DNA from: Thermosipho sp. (in: thermotogales)
GTDB lineage: Bacteria > Thermotogota > Thermotogae > Thermotogales > Fervidobacteriaceae
DNA length: 64,000 bases
Direction: 5' to 3'
NCBI GenBank assembly: GCA_017656345.1
Contig: JACDNZ010000002.1
Span: 62,001 to 126,000 of the forward strand
The notes beneath the pieces are model-generated. The model did no database searches. It had not been told where the DNA came from and worked only from the letters and a program-made list of their open reading frames with translations. Shown one piece after another: positions 9,517 through 17,976 of this stretch (within the stretch, counting starts at the first letter, position 1; the number at the start of each line of letters is the position of its first letter). The position numbers and the translations under genes were made by a program.

Positions 9517-10785
9517 CTACAGATATCTAATTTCAACATATACTACAGCAACTACTAGTGAAATCATTGATGGTACTATTGAAAACTTCATGTAATCTTT
9601 AAAACTAACTTTCCGATTAGAGTATTTTAATAACATCGTTATAGCAACGATATTTGCCGAGGCACCAATTGGAGTTAGGTTACCACCATAACATACTCCC
9701 AATGACAATCCCCACCAGAAAGGCATTAAGTTGGAAAAGGAAAAATTAATCGTTGGAAGCAACTTAATAACTGGGATCATAGTTGCTGTGAATGGTATGT
9801 TATCAAAAAATCCACTAATAAAGAATGACATTACAATTAAAACCATGCCAAATAATCTTGGTGAACTACCAAATCTCTCACTAAAAAATATCGCTATTTG
9901 TTTTAAAATTCCAGTATCTTCAAGAGCACCAGTAATTATAAATAATCCAATAAAAAAGAAGATCGTTCCCCATTCAACTTCATTAAAATGTTTTTCAATA
10001 TTTTTTGGATCAATAACCAAAACCGAAACAAACCCCATTCCAAATGCAATTACAGAGCTATGTATTCCCATTTTTTCCTGAAAGACAAACAAAATTAAAA
10101 CACTTGCAAGAAGTACCAGTGACTTAATAAGATTTTCTTTTGAAATCGAAATACCTTCTAAATTAAAATCAACTTTTTTGGTGAACACTTTCCTTTTTGT
10201 AAGTATTAAATAAGTTAAAATCAAAAAAATTGTAATAAAAGACGGTAATGAGGTGTTTAAAATAAAATCATTAAAACTTAAACTTGCAGCATTTCCAATT
10301 AGTATATTTGGAGGGTCACCTATGAGGGTAGCCGTACCACCAATATTTGAACTCAAAACTTCAGAAAAAACCAGAGGAATTGGTGAGATTTCTGCAGCAT
10401 CGGCAATAGCCAAAGTAATGGGAATGAAAATCATAATTGTCGTCACGTTATCAACAAATGCCGAAAACAAAGCAACGAAAATATTTAATAGAAAAAAGAT
10501 CATTAACATTGAATTCTTTGAAAACTTGATTATTTTAAAAGCTACAAATTCAAAAAAACCAACATCTTTTATCGTTGAAACTAATAACATCATTCCAACC
10601 AAAAGAAAAATAGTATCAAAATCGACATAATTCCTAAACAAATAATCTGGATCCTCGAAAACTCCAAAAAAAGTTAAAATAAAGGCTCCAACAACTACAG
10701 CAATTGACCTATGCACCTTTTCAGATATTATCAGATAATATACAACAACAAAAACTATTAAAGCAATAATTGCATCAACTGACAA
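9517..10785 (-). CDS. ArsB/NhaD-type ion transporter (IT superfamily)
   Basis: A 422-aa membrane protein of the ion-transporter superfamily (ArsB, NhaD, citrate-type carriers), with 11 or more helices. Diagnostic stretches are DNVTTIMIFIPIT and SNIGGTATLIGDPPNI in the first half and FFDNIPFTATMIP plus GGNLTPIGASAN in the second, the paired re-entrant loops of this fold. It could be a Na+/H+ antiporter or an anion carrier; no arsenic genes are adjacent. The start is a TTG at 10785 with GGGGG nine bases upstream. Only about 17 bases separate it from the U-tract of the tRNA-Gly terminator, so it may depend on read-through from the tRNA promoter. Confidence 0.85.
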   Translation of the reverse strand: MSVDAIIALIVFVVVYYLIISEKVHRSIAVVVGAFILTFFGVFEDPDYLFRNYVDFDTIFLLVGMMLLVSTIKDVGFFEFVAFKIIKFSKNSMLMIFFLLNIFVALFSAFVDNVTTIMIFIPITLAIADAAEISPIPLVFSEVLSSNIGGTATLIGDPPNILIGNAASLSFNDFILNTSLPSFITIFLILTYLILTKRKVFTKKVDFNLEGISISKENLIKSLVLLASVLILFVFQEKMGIHSSVIAFGMGFVSVLVIDPKNIEKHFNEVEWGTIFFFIGLFIITGALEDTGILKQIAIFFSERFGSSPRLFGMVLIVMSFFISGFFDNIPFTATMIPVIKLLPTINFSFSNLMPFWWGLSLGVCYGGNLTPIGASANIVAITMLLKYSNRKVSFKDYMKFSIVPSMISLVVAVVYVEIRYL

Positions 10786-10801
10786 TTATAACGCCCCCTA
10801 T

Positions 10802-10825
10802 TAAAAAAAGCGGGCTTTAAAGCCC
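10802..10825 (-). terminator. Intrinsic terminator after tRNA-Gly
   Basis: On the minus strand GGGCT-TTAA-AGCCC (10812-10825) is followed by GC and a run of seven T. The U-tract nearly touches the ribosome binding site of the downstream transporter gene. Confidence 0.8.
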
Positions 10826-10829
10826 TAAC

Positions 10830-10905
10830 TGGAGCGGGCGACGGGACTCGAACCCGCGGCCCTCAGCTTGGGAAGCTGATGCTCTACCAACTGAGCTACG
10901 CCCGC
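10830..10905 (-). tRNA. tRNA-Gly (anticodon CCC)
   Basis: Complete cloverleaf on the minus strand: acceptor GCGGGCG/CGCCCGC with discriminator T, a D-arm with AGTTGGTA, anticodon stem TCAGC/GCTGA with loop TTCCCAA (anticodon CCC, reading GGG), and a T-arm with GGTTCGAGTCC. The 3' CCA is encoded (10830-10832). It has its own promoter (10922-10950) and terminator (10802-10825) and lies between rnfA and the transporter gene in the same direction. Confidence 0.97.
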
Positions 10906-10921
10906 TCAAACTTCAATTAAT

Positions 10922-10950
10922 ATTATAGCAAATGAAAAATTGTTATTCAA
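10922..10950 (-). promoter_or_regulatory. Promoter of tRNA-Gly
   Basis: Minus-strand TTGAAT (10945-10950), a 17-base spacer and a perfect TATAAT (10922-10927), ending 16 bases before the tRNA 5' end. The -35 lies directly after the rnfA stop codon. Confidence 0.82.
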
Positions 10951-10952
10951 GA

Positions 10953-11528
10953 TCAAAGCTTTATCATTCCCTGGAATCCCATAAACGCCAGTGATAACAA
11001 TGAAGCTATAAGTAATGCAATTGGCAAACCTTCAAATGGCTTTGGTAAATCGTATAATTCTAACCTTTCTCTTATCGCACTGAAAATTACTAATGCAAGT
11101 AAAAATCCTAGACCTGCACCAAGCGCATTGAAAATTGTTTCAAGTAAATTGTAATGACTCATACTATTAATAATTGCAACACCTAAAATAATACAATTCG
11201 TTGTTATTAGTGGTAAGAATATTCCCAATGATTCATATAAATTTGGGTTATTTTTCTTTAAGAAAAGTTCAACAAATTGGACAAATGATGCTATAACCAA
11301 TATAAAAGCAATTGTTCTTAAAAATTCTAAACCAAGAGAAATTAAAAGTTGATCGATAAACCATGAAATTATTGAGGACATAACTAAAACAAATGTAGCA
11401 GCAAAACCCATACCAATTGCAGTATCCATTTTTTTAGAAACACCTAAAAATGGACAAATTCCAAGAAATCTCATAAAAACGTAATTGTTAACCAACATTG
11501 CCGAAAGAAGAATTAAGAAGATCTTCAT
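10953..11528 (-). CDS. rnfA: Rnf complex subunit RnfA
   Basis: Integral membrane subunit (191 aa, six helices) of the ferredoxin:NAD+ oxidoreductase that pumps Na+ or H+. RnfA and RnfE are homologous halves of inverted topology; here NNYVFMRFLGICPFLGV and ITTNCIILGVA carry the cysteines that bind the intramembrane iron-sulfur site. Its start overlaps the end of rnfE by 4 bases. It is the last gene of the operon: the tRNA-Gly promoter follows immediately, where rnfB would be expected. Confidence 0.95.
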   Translation of the reverse strand: MKIFLILLSAMLVNNYVFMRFLGICPFLGVSKKMDTAIGMGFAATFVLVMSSIISWFIDQLLISLGLEFLRTIAFILVIASFVQFVELFLKKNNPNLYESLGIFLPLITTNCIILGVAIINSMSHYNLLETIFNALGAGLGFLLALVIFSAIRERLELYDLPKPFEGLPIALLIASLLSLAFMGFQGMIKL

Positions 11529-12139
11529 TTATTATTCCCCCTTTCCTTCCTCTTCATGCCTATGAAGGCAAAAAGAGCAGCTAAAAGTCCTAATGTTAAA
11601 TATGCTCCAGGGGGAAGAATCATAATAAACACATTAAAAGCTTTTCCCCAAATAGTTATATCGAACAATGTACCACTACCGAGAAGTTCTCTTATTGCAC
11701 CCAACAATGTTAAACTCGCAGTAAATCCTAATCCCATTCCCAAACCATCAAGTAGTGAATACCAAACATTGTTTTTTGAAGCAAATGCTTCGGCCCTACC
11801 CATGATTATACAATTAACGACTATTAATGGTATAAATAATCCGAGAGTCTTCCACAAATCATAAACAAAAGCATGCATTAATAAATCAACGATAGTAACA
11901 AATGATGCAATTATTGTAATAAAAATAGGAATTCTTATTTTCTCTGGTACTGTCTTTCGTAGCAAAGAAATCACAATGTTTGACATAACTAAAACAGCTG
12001 TTGCAGCCAGTCCCATTCCAAAACCATTTTTGGCACTTGTAGTTGTAGCAAGTGTTGGACACATTCCAAGTGCTTGAACAAAAGTAGGGTTCTCAACTAC
12101 AAACCCCTTTGAAAATTCTTTCCATGACTTACTGGGCAT
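11525..12139 (-). CDS. rnfE: Rnf complex subunit RnfE
   Basis: Integral membrane subunit (204 aa, six helices) paralogous to RnfA. It shows ENPTFVQALGMCPTLAT near the N-terminus and VVNCIIMGRAEAFA in the middle, both with the conserved cysteine. The end is short and charged (MKRKERGNNK). It overlaps rnfG by 11 bases and rnfA by 4, indicating translational coupling. Confidence 0.95.
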   Translation of the reverse strand: MPSKSWKEFSKGFVVENPTFVQALGMCPTLATTTSAKNGFGMGLAATAVLVMSNIVISLLRKTVPEKIRIPIFITIIASFVTIVDLLMHAFVYDLWKTLGLFIPLIVVNCIIMGRAEAFASKNNVWYSLLDGLGMGLGFTASLTLLGAIRELLGSGTLFDITIWGKAFNVFIMILPPGAYLTLGLLAALFAFIGMKRKERGNNK

Positions 12140-12809
12140 TATTTTTCACCTCCGTTTTCAGGTACTGAAACATTGCCTGAATCGAATTTGCTACAGCCCT
12201 TGGAGTAATAGTTGCACCAGTCATAACATCACTTATTTTTACAATTCCAGCTTTTTTAGCAGTTTCAGGATCAAGCCCAGTTTTTCCAGCATCTTTGTCA
12301 ACTTTTACTCCATTCATTAAACCTTCATAAGGGATAGGATAAAACCTTTCCTGGGATTTTTCTTCAGCAATTTTTGCACCCAAACCAGGAGTTTCCTGTG
12401 AATATTCTATAACCTTTATTGCGTGAAGATCTATCCTACCATTCCTTACCAAAAAGGAAGCAACGGTTATTACTTTTCCACCGTATCCAATACCATAAGC
12501 TTTTAAAACATAAACGTCTCCACCGTTTATTTGAAACTTAATAACAGGGGTTAATACTACACCCTTTTCAGTTTTAAAAATCTCTTTCTCTTCTTGCTTT
12601 ACAACATCAGAAACTCTCTTTTCAATCAATTGCTTATCGACCATCAAATTTCCTTTATCTGTAAGAACAAATTCTACAGCTTTAAGCATATTCTGAAGTT
12701 CTGCACTATTAATTGGTTCTTTTGTCAATTGATAAACTATTCCAAGTGCTAAGCCTGCAACAAGTGTGAAGATCATTAATGTCAATCCTGTTTTCATTAT
12801 CTCTTTCAT
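12129..12809 (-). CDS. rnfG: Rnf complex subunit RnfG (covalent FMN)
   Basis: A 226-aa subunit with one N-terminal membrane helix (residues about 7-28) and an extracytoplasmic FMN-binding domain. The flavinylation motif is MTGATITPRAV near residue 200, whose threonine carries FMN through a phosphoester bond. The GLGAKI segment is also typical of the domain. The ATG at 12809 follows GAGGTGAAATC and overlaps the rnfD stop. Maturation needs an ApbE flavin transferase, which is not in this window. Confidence 0.95.
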   Translation of the reverse strand: MKEIMKTGLTLMIFTLVAGLALGIVYQLTKEPINSAELQNMLKAVEFVLTDKGNLMVDKQLIEKRVSDVVKQEEKEIFKTEKGVVLTPVIKFQINGGDVYVLKAYGIGYGGKVITVASFLVRNGRIDLHAIKVIEYSQETPGLGAKIAEEKSQERFYPIPYEGLMNGVKVDKDAGKTGLDPETAKKAGIVKISDVMTGATITPRAVANSIQAMFQYLKTEVKNNAQ

Positions 12810-13774
12810 GATTTCACCTCACCAAAAATTCGAGGTTGTGTGTAACGATCAATAAGAGGAACAAATGCATTCATTAATAAGATAGACAATGAAACACCTT
12901 CAGGATAACCTGCAAAGTATCTTATAAGCATGGTCATTAAACCACAACCAATTCCAAAAATTGCCTGTCCTTTAGGAGTCATTGGGCTTGTAACCATATC
13001 TGTTGCCATAAATAATGCTCCCAACATTAAACCACCACTAAGTATATGGAAAAGAGGTGTTCCAAATTTTTCAGGACTTACAAAATAAAAAATACTGGAC
13101 ATCAAAAATACTGTTCCAATATATGTAATTGGAATCATTAACTTTATTCTTCCTCTAATTACCAGATAAGCAAATCCTATTAACAATAACAATACACTTG
13201 TTTCACCAATTGATCCTGCTCTACTTCCAAAAAATAGATCTGCATAACTAACATTCATATGCGAAAAACCTTTCTCTTTTAAAATCGCAAGTGGTGTTGC
13301 AGTTGTTTGAATATCGATCCATTTTGAAAAACTTAACGCAGGTTTATACCATGTAGTCATGTAAACCGGGAAGGAGGTTAAAAGAAATGCCCTACCAGCT
13401 AATGCTGGATTAAAAATATTCATACCAAGTCCACCAAATGCATGCTTGGCAACTCCCAATGCAAAAACTAAACCCAAAATCATTACCCACCAGGGGGTTG
13501 CTGGACTTACATTCATTGCAAGCAAGATACCTGTAACAGCTGCACTACCATTTGGAACAAATGATTTATCTTTTCTTAAATACCTCATTATAAATAATTC
13601 AAACGCCTCTCCAACAACCGCACCTAAAATAGCCAGAAAAAACGCATAAAATCCAAAAAAGTACCATGCACCAATTAAAGCTGGAATAAGTGCTATAATT
13701 ACATCAATCATCACTTTTGAAGTCGTATCTTTACTTCTCAAATGTGGAGCATTTCCTGTGATTAATTTCATCAT
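12806..13774 (-). CDS. rnfD: Rnf complex subunit RnfD
   Basis: A 322-aa polytopic membrane subunit of the RnfD/NqrB family with the opening GNAPHLRSKDTT and about nine helices. The family carries FMN covalently on a threonine; the likely site here lies in the ATDMVTSPMTP region near residues 258-268. Conserved NGSAAVTGILLAMNVSP and GGLGMNIFNPA are present. It overlaps rnfC and rnfG by 4 bases each. Confidence 0.95.
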   Translation of the reverse strand: MMKLITGNAPHLRSKDTTSKVMIDVIIALIPALIGAWYFFGFYAFFLAILGAVVGEAFELFIMRYLRKDKSFVPNGSAAVTGILLAMNVSPATPWWVMILGLVFALGVAKHAFGGLGMNIFNPALAGRAFLLTSFPVYMTTWYKPALSFSKWIDIQTTATPLAILKEKGFSHMNVSYADLFFGSRAGSIGETSVLLLLIGFAYLVIRGRIKLMIPITYIGTVFLMSSIFYFVSPEKFGTPLFHILSGGLMLGALFMATDMVTSPMTPKGQAIFGIGCGLMTMLIRYFAGYPEGVSLSILLMNAFVPLIDRYTQPRIFGEVKS

Positions 13775-15087
13775 TTCTTCCCCCCTCTCAGGGCTCTGTA
13801 AACTTTTTTAGCAAGCTTAATAGTCTTAACATGTTCAATTTTTGCGGGACACACATAAGAACATGAACCACATTCTATACAATCAAGCAATCCAACTTCT
13901 ACCGCTTCATCGTATTTTCTCTTTTTTCCAAGTAAATCCAATAAATATGGTTGTAAACCCATTGGACAAACATCAACACAATATGAACATCTTATACAAA
14001 ATGTACCTCTTTGTTCTTCTGGTATTAAAGATGTAATACCATTATTTCCTTTGACAATCGGTGTATCCAAATTATTTATAGGAATTCCCATCATCGGGCC
14101 ACCCATTAATACTTTTACATTTTCTATACCTTCCTTAAATCCTTCACCAAGGTTTTCAACGATCCAGGAAATAGGTGTTCCAATTCTTACCCACCAATTT
14201 CCTGGTCTTTTGATTGCCTCACCAGTCAATGTTAATCCTCTCTCAACTAATGGTTTGCCATCAACAACTGCTTCTTTGATTGCATACATAGTACTTACAT
14301 TTTGAACAACTACTCCTACATCCATCGGAAGCCCGCCTCTTGGAACTTCTTTTCCTGTAATTGCATAAATCAACTGTTTTTCAGCACCCTGTGGATATTT
14401 TGTTTTCAACGGAACAACTATAACTTGCCCTTTCCATTTATTCTTTAAAAATTCTATTGCATCCTTTTTGTTACTTTCAATACCAATATACACGTTATTA
14501 ACACCCAGTATTTTCTTAGCAATTTTAATACCAATTAATATTTCTTCACTTTTTTCAAGCATCATTCTATGATCAATCGTCAAATACGGTTCACATTCTG
14601 CACCATTAATTATTAAAGTATCAATTTTTTTATCCTGAGGTGGATTCAACTTTACGTGCGTGGGAAACATCGCTCCACCTAGACCTACAATTCCTGCTTT
14701 CTTTATAATATCAAGTAGTTCTTCTTTACTGAATTTTTCATAATCTCCATGTGGTAGAAGTTCCCATTCATCTTCCGATTCTCTTTGAATAACCACTGCT
14801 TCTACTGCCTTACCAAAAATAATATTAGAAATTTTCTTTACTTCAGTTACTGTTCCTGTCACGGGTGAATGCACATAAGCAGAAATAAATCCACCAGGTT
14901 CTCCTATTATTTGCCCGGTTTTTACTTTTTGACCAACTTCAACAACTGGTTTTGCAGGAGCGCCTGTATGTTGCTGCATGAACACTACTACTTTATCTGG
15001 TAGTGGTGATTTTTGAATAGGAATTTCCTTCGACAGTTCCTTCTTTTCAGGTGGATGGACTCCACCCTTAAAAGTTGCCAGATTCAA
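13771..15087 (-). CDS. rnfC: Rnf complex subunit RnfC
   Basis: Peripheral cytoplasmic subunit (438 aa) that binds NADH and FMN and carries two [4Fe-4S] clusters. The GGVHPP opening is typical. The SLBB-like middle contains NGAECEPYLTIDHRMM, and two ferredoxin motifs lie near residues 364-376 (CIRCSYCVDVCP) and 403-415 (CIECGSCSYVCP). It starts with TTG at 15087 behind AAGGAGGTG. It is the first gene of rnfCDGEA, with a minus-strand TATAAT at 15132-15137 and a weak -35 (TTAATT, 15155-15160). Confidence 0.95.
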   Translation of the reverse strand: MNLATFKGGVHPPEKKELSKEIPIQKSPLPDKVVVFMQQHTGAPAKPVVEVGQKVKTGQIIGEPGGFISAYVHSPVTGTVTEVKKISNIIFGKAVEAVVIQRESEDEWELLPHGDYEKFSKEELLDIIKKAGIVGLGGAMFPTHVKLNPPQDKKIDTLIINGAECEPYLTIDHRMMLEKSEEILIGIKIAKKILGVNNVYIGIESNKKDAIEFLKNKWKGQVIVVPLKTKYPQGAEKQLIYAITGKEVPRGGLPMDVGVVVQNVSTMYAIKEAVVDGKPLVERGLTLTGEAIKRPGNWWVRIGTPISWIVENLGEGFKEGIENVKVLMGGPMMGIPINNLDTPIVKGNNGITSLIPEEQRGTFCIRCSYCVDVCPMGLQPYLLDLLGKKRKYDEAVEVGLLDCIECGSCSYVCPAKIEHVKTIKLAKKVYRALRGGKK

Positions 15088-15131
15088 CTACCACACCTCC
15101 TTATTCACTTTTTTTAGATAAACCAGTAAAG

Positions 15132-15160
15132 ATTATATCATATTTCTAAAAACTAATTAA
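15132..15160 (-). promoter_or_regulatory. Promoter candidate of the rnf operon
   Basis: A perfect -10 TATAAT at 15132-15137 with a 17-base spacer to a poor -35 (TTAATT). It lies about 45 bases before the rnfC start. Confidence 0.55.
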
Positions 15161-15197
15161 TCACCCAATTGTTAAACTTTTTACTTACCTTTTTTTA

Positions 15198-15206
15198 TGT
15201 TATAAT
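15198..15206 (+). promoter_or_regulatory. Extended -10 promoter candidate of valS
   Basis: TGT plus TATAAT, with a T-rich -35 region lacking a clear box. It leaves an AT-rich leader of about 150 bases before valS, in which I see no T-box sequence and no strong hairpin. Confidence 0.5.
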
Positions 15207-15365
15207 TCATATATGCAAAAGTAGAGGGAATAAAAATATAAATTTTTACCATGATAAAAAATATTTTAAAAATTTTTGTAAAAATAACAAATTTCATTAT
15301 TTGTTAGTTTTTTTATATCAAAAATAATAAAATTAGAAATATAGATATTCCAGGAGGTGTATTAA

Positions 15366-17960
15366 ATGGGCAATGAAATTGGCACCAGATATGATCCCCA
15401 AAATATTGAAAGTAAATGGTATAAATATTGGCTAGAAAAAAAATATTTTAGTCCCAAAAAAGATGGGCCAAAATATTCAATAGTTATTCCTCCACCAAAT
15501 ATAACTGGAAAAATACATATGGGACACGCTTTAAATATTACATTGCAAGATATAATCATTAGATTTAAAAGAATGCAAGGTTACAGAACCTTATGGATAC
15601 CTGGTGAAGACCATGCTGGTATAGCAACCCAAACTGCTGTAGAAAAATATCTAGAAACCAAGGGAACAAAGCGCGAGGACCTTGGAAGAGAAAAATTTCT
15701 TGAAACTGTTTGGGACTGGGCAAATACATATAGGGATACGATAAAAAAGCAAATTATGGCAATAGGAGCTTCTGTAGATTGGTCAAGAGAAAGATTCACA
15801 TTAGATGAAGGGTTATCAAAAGCTGTAAGAAAAGTTTTTGTTTCTCTTTATAAAAAAGGATTAATTTATAAAGGAAAATATATTGTAAACTGGTGTCCAA
15901 GATGTAAAACCGTTCTCTCTGATGAAGAAGTAGAATATCACGAACACGATGGAAAACTTTATTATATAAAATATCCATTTGCAGATGGTAATGGTGAAAT
16001 ATTAATAGCAACTACAAGACCAGAAACAATGTTAGGAGACACAGCAGTTGCAGTACATCCTTCTGACGAAAGATATAAACATTTGATAGGTAAGGAAGTT
16101 ATACTACCACTTGTTGGAAGAAAAATAAAGATAATTGGTGACGTACATGCAGATCCAAAATTTGGTACAGGTGCGTTAAAAGTAACTCCTGCACATGATC
16201 CAAATGATTATTTAATAGGTCAAAGGCATAAACTAGAATTTATAAATATCTTTAATGAAGACATGACTATAAATGATAACGGTGGAAAATACAAAGGACT
16301 AGACAGATATGAAGCTAGAAAAGCAATAGTTGAAGATCTCGAGAAAGAAGGATACCTTGTAAAAATTGAAGATATTAAACATTCTGTTGGTCATTGTTAT
16401 AGATGTGATACAGTTATCGAACCTATGCTTATGGATCAGTGGTTCGTTAGCATGAAACCACTTGCCGAAAGAGCAGTTAAAGCTGTAGAAGATGGTGAGG
16501 TTACATTTTATCCTGCAAGATGGAAAAAAGTATACCTAAACTGGATGAAAGATATAAGGGACTGGTGTATAAGCAGACAACTATGGTGGGGACATAGAAT
16601 CCCTATCTGGTATTGTAATGATTGTGGTCATATTAACGTTTCTGAAGATGACATTCAAAAATGTGAAAAATGTGGTAGCACTAACCTCAGGCAAGATGAA
16701 GATGTTCTCGATACCTGGTTTTCATCAGCACTCTGGCCATTTAGTACACTTGGCTGGCCTGAAACAACAGAAGATTTAAAAACATTCTATCCAACAGATG
16801 TTTTAGTCACTGGTTTTGATATTATTTTCTTCTGGGTTGCCAGAATGGTCATGATGGGTTACGAATTTATGAATGAAAAACCATTCAAAGATGTTTATAT
16901 CCACCAACTGGTTAGGGATAAATATGGTAGAAAAATGAGTAAATCTCTTGGAAATGGTATTGATCCTATTGAAATCATTGATAAATACGGTGCAGATCCA
17001 ATGAGATTTACGTTAGCATTAATGGCTGCTCAGGGTAGAGATATAAACCTTGATGTTAAATATATCGAAAACAACAAGAAATTCGCAAACAAAATCTGGA
17101 ATGCAACAAGATTTGTTATTTTAAACCTTGATGATTACAAAGAAGTGCCATTAGAAAATTTAAAGTTAGCTGATAAGTGGATACTATCAAGAGCACAGAA
17201 AACCATTAAAAATGTTACTGAATTTATCGAAAGTTATGAATTTAACCAGGCTGCAAAAGAAATTTATAACTTCTTCTGGGATGAACTCTGCGATTGGTAC
17301 ATTGAATCAGTTAAACCCAGACTAAAAACTGATGAAAGGAACCTTGTCCAAAATGTTTTAGTTAAGGTTTTAGATATAAGTTTAAAACTGCTCCATCCAT
17401 TTATGCCATTTATCACAGAAGAATTATGGCAAAAGCTTCCGATAGCAGAAGAATCTATTATAATATCTAAATGGCCAAAATATGACAACGAGTTAATTGA
17501 CACCGAAGCTGAAAGTAAATTCAATCTACTAATGGCAATCATTAGAGGTATAAGAAATGTAAAAGCAGAAATTAACATTCCTCAGAGCAAGAAAGTTAAT
17601 ATCACAGTGAATAAAGATTTAACTGAAGAAGAAAAGCTATACATTAGTTCTCTAGCAAATGTTGATATTATCAATATTTCACAATCAAAACCTGAAAAAA
17701 GTGCAAGTGCATATATAGATAGTCAAATAGAAGTTTATGTTGAATTAGGCGATTTAATTGATGTTGATTCTGAAATTGAAAGACTTACAAGAAAAATTGA
17801 AAAATTAGAAAAAGATGCAGATAAATTTAGAAAAAAATTATCCAATAAGAAATTCCTGGAAGGTGCACCAGAAGAAATCGTAAATGAAACACGAGAAAAA
17901 CTCCACAATATAGAAGAACAGATAAATAGAATAAAAACGATTGTAAATTCATTAAAATAA
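15366..17960 (+). CDS. valS: Valyl-tRNA synthetase
   Basis: Class I aminoacyl-tRNA synthetase (864 aa, standard bacterial length). The signatures are HMGHALN (HIGH motif) and KMSKSLGN (KMSKS motif). A CP1 editing domain contains TTRPETMLGDTA; two Cys pairs (CPRC and CEKC-type knuckles) suggest zinc sites. The C-terminus is the coiled-coil arm typical of ValRS (DVDSEIERLTRKIEKLEKD). ATG at 15366 follows AGGAGGTG. It is first in a plus-strand run with folC 16 bases downstream. Confidence 0.98.
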   Translation: MGNEIGTRYDPQNIESKWYKYWLEKKYFSPKKDGPKYSIVIPPPNITGKIHMGHALNITLQDIIIRFKRMQGYRTLWIPGEDHAGIATQTAVEKYLETKGTKREDLGREKFLETVWDWANTYRDTIKKQIMAIGASVDWSRERFTLDEGLSKAVRKVFVSLYKKGLIYKGKYIVNWCPRCKTVLSDEEVEYHEHDGKLYYIKYPFADGNGEILIATTRPETMLGDTAVAVHPSDERYKHLIGKEVILPLVGRKIKIIGDVHADPKFGTGALKVTPAHDPNDYLIGQRHKLEFINIFNEDMTINDNGGKYKGLDRYEARKAIVEDLEKEGYLVKIEDIKHSVGHCYRCDTVIEPMLMDQWFVSMKPLAERAVKAVEDGEVTFYPARWKKVYLNWMKDIRDWCISRQLWWGHRIPIWYCNDCGHINVSEDDIQKCEKCGSTNLRQDEDVLDTWFSSALWPFSTLGWPETTEDLKTFYPTDVLVTGFDIIFFWVARMVMMGYEFMNEKPFKDVYIHQLVRDKYGRKMSKSLGNGIDPIEIIDKYGADPMRFTLALMAAQGRDINLDVKYIENNKKFANKIWNATRFVILNLDDYKEVPLENLKLADKWILSRAQKTIKNVTEFIESYEFNQAAKEIYNFFWDELCDWYIESVKPRLKTDERNLVQNVLVKVLDISLKLLHPFMPFITEELWQKLPIAEESIIISKWPKYDNELIDTEAESKFNLLMAIIRGIRNVKAEINIPQSKKVNITVNKDLTEEEKLYISSLANVDIINISQSKPEKSASAYIDSQIEVYVELGDLIDVDSEIERLTRKIEKLEKDADKFRKKLSNKKFLEGAPEEIVNETREKLHNIEEQINRIKTIVNSLK

Positions 17961-17976
17961 CCTGAGAGGGATTAAA

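Noticed and set aside
15207-15365. Possible T-box leader in front of valS
   Set aside because: The leader is short and nearly pure AT; no T-box sequence, specifier hairpin or terminator is visible.
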